From Nitrospirota bacterium (GTDB taxonomy: Bacteria; Nitrospirota; Nitrospiria; Nitrospirales; Nitrospiraceae), in the NCBI GenBank assembly GCA_016222925.1, contig JACRQB010000202.1, positions 1 through 8,760 on the forward strand: 8,760 bases of DNA, given 5' to 3'. The translations under genes and the position numbers were made by a program. The notes under the pieces are model-generated. The model searched no databases. It saw only the letters and a program-made list of their open reading frames with translations, and was not told the DNA's origin. Within the stretch, counting starts at the first letter, position 1. Each line of letters starts with the position of its first letter. This document shows positions 6,766-8,760 of this stretch, piece after piece.

Positions 6766-7916
6766 CAGGCATTTTAGTCGACCACTATTATCGAAGGCCG
6801 GAGCTTGATCGCTTTCTTGTGGAGCAACTGACCACCCGCATATGCCGACTGCTTGAAGATCATGACGCATATTGGGACATGCACAGGCGCACCATCGTCC
6901 ATGCACAAAAGCAGTTTCTAGGGCGGAGTTTTGCCGAGAACTTCTGGGGCTCGGTTTCTGAGCTCTACACGCAATTCAGAGGAACGTCTGACCCAACAGA
7001 AGTTGCTTCCGACGGTCTGAAATCGGCTTTGAGCGATTGTACGATTCAGAATCATGGCTGGGCACGAGTGTTTGAAAGCCCCTCACAGCCGATGTTACGA
7101 ATTAAGACGGAGTTCGGCATGGTATGGGAATTGAGCGGTGCTATGATCCAGACGTATGGAAATCCTCGCATCGAGCTGAATGACTGGTCGGTATTAGCCC
7201 AGTATTGTAAAAACGACGCTCCGCCTGGGATGTACGCCAATACCTTGGAAGAACTGGAAGGAACATACCTTCACCCGTTTGGAGGGCGACGCGAAGGAGT
7301 GCGGCGCAGGTTGGTTCAATGGATTTCCAAAACTCTCAGGCCATTTCCTGCCTTGTACCAGTATGCCGCCCAAGTCCTAGCGGTGTATCGTCGGCATGGA
7401 GGGCTCAGGTTTTTCAGGCCTAAGGCAGTACCCGAGATCGAGCTCGTTCGTCAGGGAGTAAACGGGTACAACATTATCCGTCATCGTGATCGATACTATG
7501 CCATTCTTGAGTGCGAAGGGGAATTTTCTCCGGAGAAGGCCGAGGCCGATGGCTATTCTTTGTGTTATCGGGGGGATTCTGTCGGTGAGGTGCTCCGAAG
7601 TATTGCCGCAAGTGTTCCGGCGTCGAAGTCGTTCGCCTGCGAAGAAGACACTGAACCGGCCCAGGTCGTTTTGGAGGGTTTTCATAATTTCAACATAGTC
7701 CGTCAAGGCAAGGAATTCTATGCCATCTTGCAAAACGAAGGCGAATTTGCGCGAGCACAATTGCCCTCAAAACAATCTATCCCCTCTTTTTCAGGCCTCT
7801 CGCTTGAAGAGGTTCAGCGCAAAATTCTGAGTGCGCTCACTGCCGAGGCGGCGTGGCTCCAAGATTGGGGGACTCCCGTCGATTCTATCGAAGCGGCGAG
7901 ACGAGGCACCCGCTGA
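6732..7916 (+). CDS. C-terminal part of the disrupted glycosyltransferase, with two repeat modules
   Basis: Most likely the 3' part of the gene starting at 5749. The reading frame is open from 6708 and already reads E-N-G-I-V-L-R-G-V before the GTG at 6732, so that GTG is only the first formal start; no suitable Shine-Dalgarno precedes it. Residues 1-80 (V-R-T-E-V-W-Q-K-D, then G-I-L-V-D-H-Y, then a helical segment) match the end of a GT-B donor domain. Residues 80-230 are not recognised. Residues 236-291 and 312-368 are two copies of a short module: G-Y-N-I-I-R-x6-Y-A-I-L-x3-G-E-F and N-F-N-I-V-R-x5-Y-A-I-L-x3-G-E-F. The same kind of module ends the radical SAM protein. The stop shares a CTGA with the next gene's likely start. 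On its own this product lacks an acceptor domain and would not be a working enzyme. Confidence 0.65.
   Translation: MRTEVWQKDAVTGILVDHYYRRPELDRFLVEQLTTRICRLLEDHDAYWDMHRRTIVHAQKQFLGRSFAENFWGSVSELYTQFRGTSDPTEVASDGLKSALSDCTIQNHGWARVFESPSQPMLRIKTEFGMVWELSGAMIQTYGNPRIELNDWSVLAQYCKNDAPPGMYANTLEELEGTYLHPFGGRREGVRRRLVQWISKTLRPFPALYQYAAQVLAVYRRHGGLRFFRPKAVPEIELVRQGVNGYNIIRHRDRYYAILECEGEFSPEKAEADGYSLCYRGDSVGEVLRSIAASVPASKSFACEEDTEPAQVVLEGFHNFNIVRQGKEFYAILQNEGEFARAQLPSKQSIPSFSGLSLEEVQRKILSALTAEAAWLQDWGTPVDSIEAARRGTR
7437..7604 (+). repeat. Repeat-module unit D in the disrupted glycosyltransferase
   Basis: Residues 236-291 of the 6732 frame: IELVRQGVNGYNIIRHRDRY (236-255), then YAILECEGEF (256-265) and a tail ending in GDSVGEVLRSI (281-291). 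The tail looks like a short helix. It aligns end to end with unit E. Confidence 0.62.
7665..7835 (+). repeat. Repeat-module unit E in the disrupted glycosyltransferase
   Basis: Residues 312-368 of the 6732 frame: VVLEGFHNFNIVRQGKEFY (312-330), then AILQNEGEFA (331-340) and GLSLEEVQRKI (355-365 region). It shares N-I-x-R, Y-A-I-L, E-G-E-F and the terminal helix pattern S-x-E-V-x-R-x-I with unit D. A 20-residue acidic spacer separates the two. Confidence 0.62.
7903..7915 (+). promoter_or_regulatory. Shine-Dalgarno and possible CTG start of the last gene
   Basis: GAGG (7903-7906) stands 6 nt before CTG (7913-7915), ideal spacing. CTG shares CTGA with the previous stop, the same geometry as the ATGA overlaps at 844 and 4750. 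The frame has no ATG near this point. Alternatives upstream are GTG at 7853 (GAGG at 7845-7848, spacing only 4) and TTG at 7865. Confidence 0.4.
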
Positions 7917-8760
7917 AGAAGCCCTCCATCCATTGTTGGGTCTACAATCATCAATTGTACGGGATTGGTGACCAAGTCAGCTTTGCGGTCACTGCTTTCC
8001 GACAGCACGGCTATCCGGTTTCCGTCGGAAGACAGCCACGCCGGTCGTCTCTGAATGTCGTCATTGAAGGGTTTCCCACGGAAAAGAGTAGAGATGTATT
8101 ACTGGATTTTTGCCGATCATCACGGAAACGAGTCGCAGTGATCATGACCGAGCATGTGGATTTCCAACATGGCCAGATCTATTTTCACGGTGCCCCCCTT
8201 GGTAGTCAGAACGATTATATGCATTCGGCCACGATCTTGAAGCGGATCAGGCATCTCACGGAGTGCGTGCCCTATCTACGGTGTTTCTTTGTGTTAGGCG
8301 ACTTGCCAGAATTGCGAAACATATCGGTCATGTTGCCTGGTCTAGATGTGCGCACGATCCCGTTTCCTGCCCTTGAGGATGGTCCATGCGAAGCGGTCGG
8401 TAAGGCGTCTGATACCGTTCACGACCTTGTGTTTACCGGGGCCATGACGGAATATCGGACCAAATTGCTCGCGTTGTTGGAGAAGGAGGGTTTGTCGGTG
8501 GCCTGTCCGCGGCAATTTATTTCAAGGAATCGCCGCAACGCAATTAATCGATCAGGGAAAGTGATCGTGAATATTCCTCAGAGGGGAGGTTGGCGGTGGC
8601 TGTCACTGATGCGAATCGTTGCCGGGCTTCAAACGGGGAGAGCCACGATCTCGCTGGGAACACACGATACCTCTCACATCGCCTCATGTTGTACCCAGTT
8701 GGATATTCTGGATCATGATTGGGTGAGTATAGTGCAACAGTGCGTCGATGACTGGAAGTC
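7913..8760 (+). CDS. Glycosyltransferase, GT-B-like (3' partial)
   Basis: An open frame from CTG at 7913 (or GTG at 7853) to the right edge, about 283 residues with no stop. It begins KKPSIHCWVYNHQLYGIGDQ (2-21). LNVVIEGF (47-54) and RVAVIMTEHV (73-82) look like strands of an N-terminal Rossmann domain. The second domain starts near HDLVFTGAMTEYRTKLLALL (170-189), the usual 'F-x-G-x-x-x-x-R-x-x-x-L-x-x-L' opening of CgeB/GT4-like C-terminal domains. KVIVNIPQRGGWRWLSLMRI (216-235) matches the 'K-x-x-L-N-i...R' strand-helix that follows. The final donor-binding Glu region would lie near or beyond the edge. No signal peptide or membrane segment is seen. It probably belongs to the same glycan pathway as its neighbours. 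The GT-B assignment rests on these patterns and the context; the sugar is unknown. Confidence 0.7.
   Translation, partial: MKKPSIHCWVYNHQLYGIGDQVSFAVTAFRQHGYPVSVGRQPRRSSLNVVIEGFPTEKSRDVLLDFCRSSRKRVAVIMTEHVDFQHGQIYFHGAPLGSQNDYMHSATILKRIRHLTECVPYLRCFFVLGDLPELRNISVMLPGLDVRTIPFPALEDGPCEAVGKASDTVHDLVFTGAMTEYRTKLLALLEKEGLSVACPRQFISRNRRNAINRSGKVIVNIPQRGGWRWLSLMRIVAGLQTGRATISLGTHDTSHIASCCTQLDILDHDWVSIVQQCVDDWK

Noticed and set aside
1..8760. Mobile element, CRISPR array, tRNA or rRNA
   Set aside because: No transposase or integrase motifs, terminal inverted repeats, regularly spaced direct repeats or RNA-gene signatures were seen by eye.

Overview
The window is bacterial DNA of moderate GC. It reads almost entirely on the + strand and looks like the inside of a surface-glycan or secondary-modification locus: three or four glycosyltransferase-type genes, a large cobalamin-binding radical SAM enzyme, a short-chain dehydrogenase, and a TIR-like protein of the kind used in anti-phage signalling. 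No rRNA, tRNA, transposase, integrase or CRISPR array was seen. No feature fixes the taxon. The overall style resembles what I recall from Nitrospirota and some alphaproteobacteria, but this is a weak impression and not a call.

Layout. Bases 2-847 hold the 3' part of a family-2-like (GT-A) glycosyltransferase that begins before the window. A ThsB-like TIR protein (844-1308) overlaps it by ATGA. A 262-bp gap (1309-1570) carries a candidate sigma-70-type promoter and a clear Shine-Dalgarno. It leads into a protein of about 1,060 residues (1574-4753) with an unrecognised N-terminal region, a B12-binding domain, a radical SAM core with a CX4CX2C cluster motif, and a C-terminal tail of short repeats. 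An SDR oxidoreductase (4750-5622) overlaps it, again by ATGA. After a 126-bp gap comes a GT-B (GT4-like) glycosyltransferase that appears broken: the N-terminal part (5749-6765) and C-terminal part (6732-7916) lie in different frames and together fit one original gene with a segment missing near 6711-6735. A further GT-B-like glycosyltransferase (from about 7913, possibly with a CTG start inside a CTGA overlap) runs off the right edge.

How the genes may work together. The overlaps suggest two or three co-translated blocks. The radical SAM enzyme and the SDR are probably a pair that remodels a small molecule or sugar (inference). The glycosyltransferases would assemble or transfer the glycan. 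The strongest unlisted pattern is a short repeat module, roughly 'N-I-x-x-x-x-G-x-x-Y-x-I-P/L-x-x-x-G-x-h-D/F', found twice or three times at the C-terminus of the radical SAM protein and twice at the C-terminus of the disrupted glycosyltransferase. It links two unrelated enzymes and may be a common targeting, scaffold or ligand-binding element. The other points of interest are the orphan TIR gene coupled to a glycosyltransferase and the frame disruption in the GT4-like gene.
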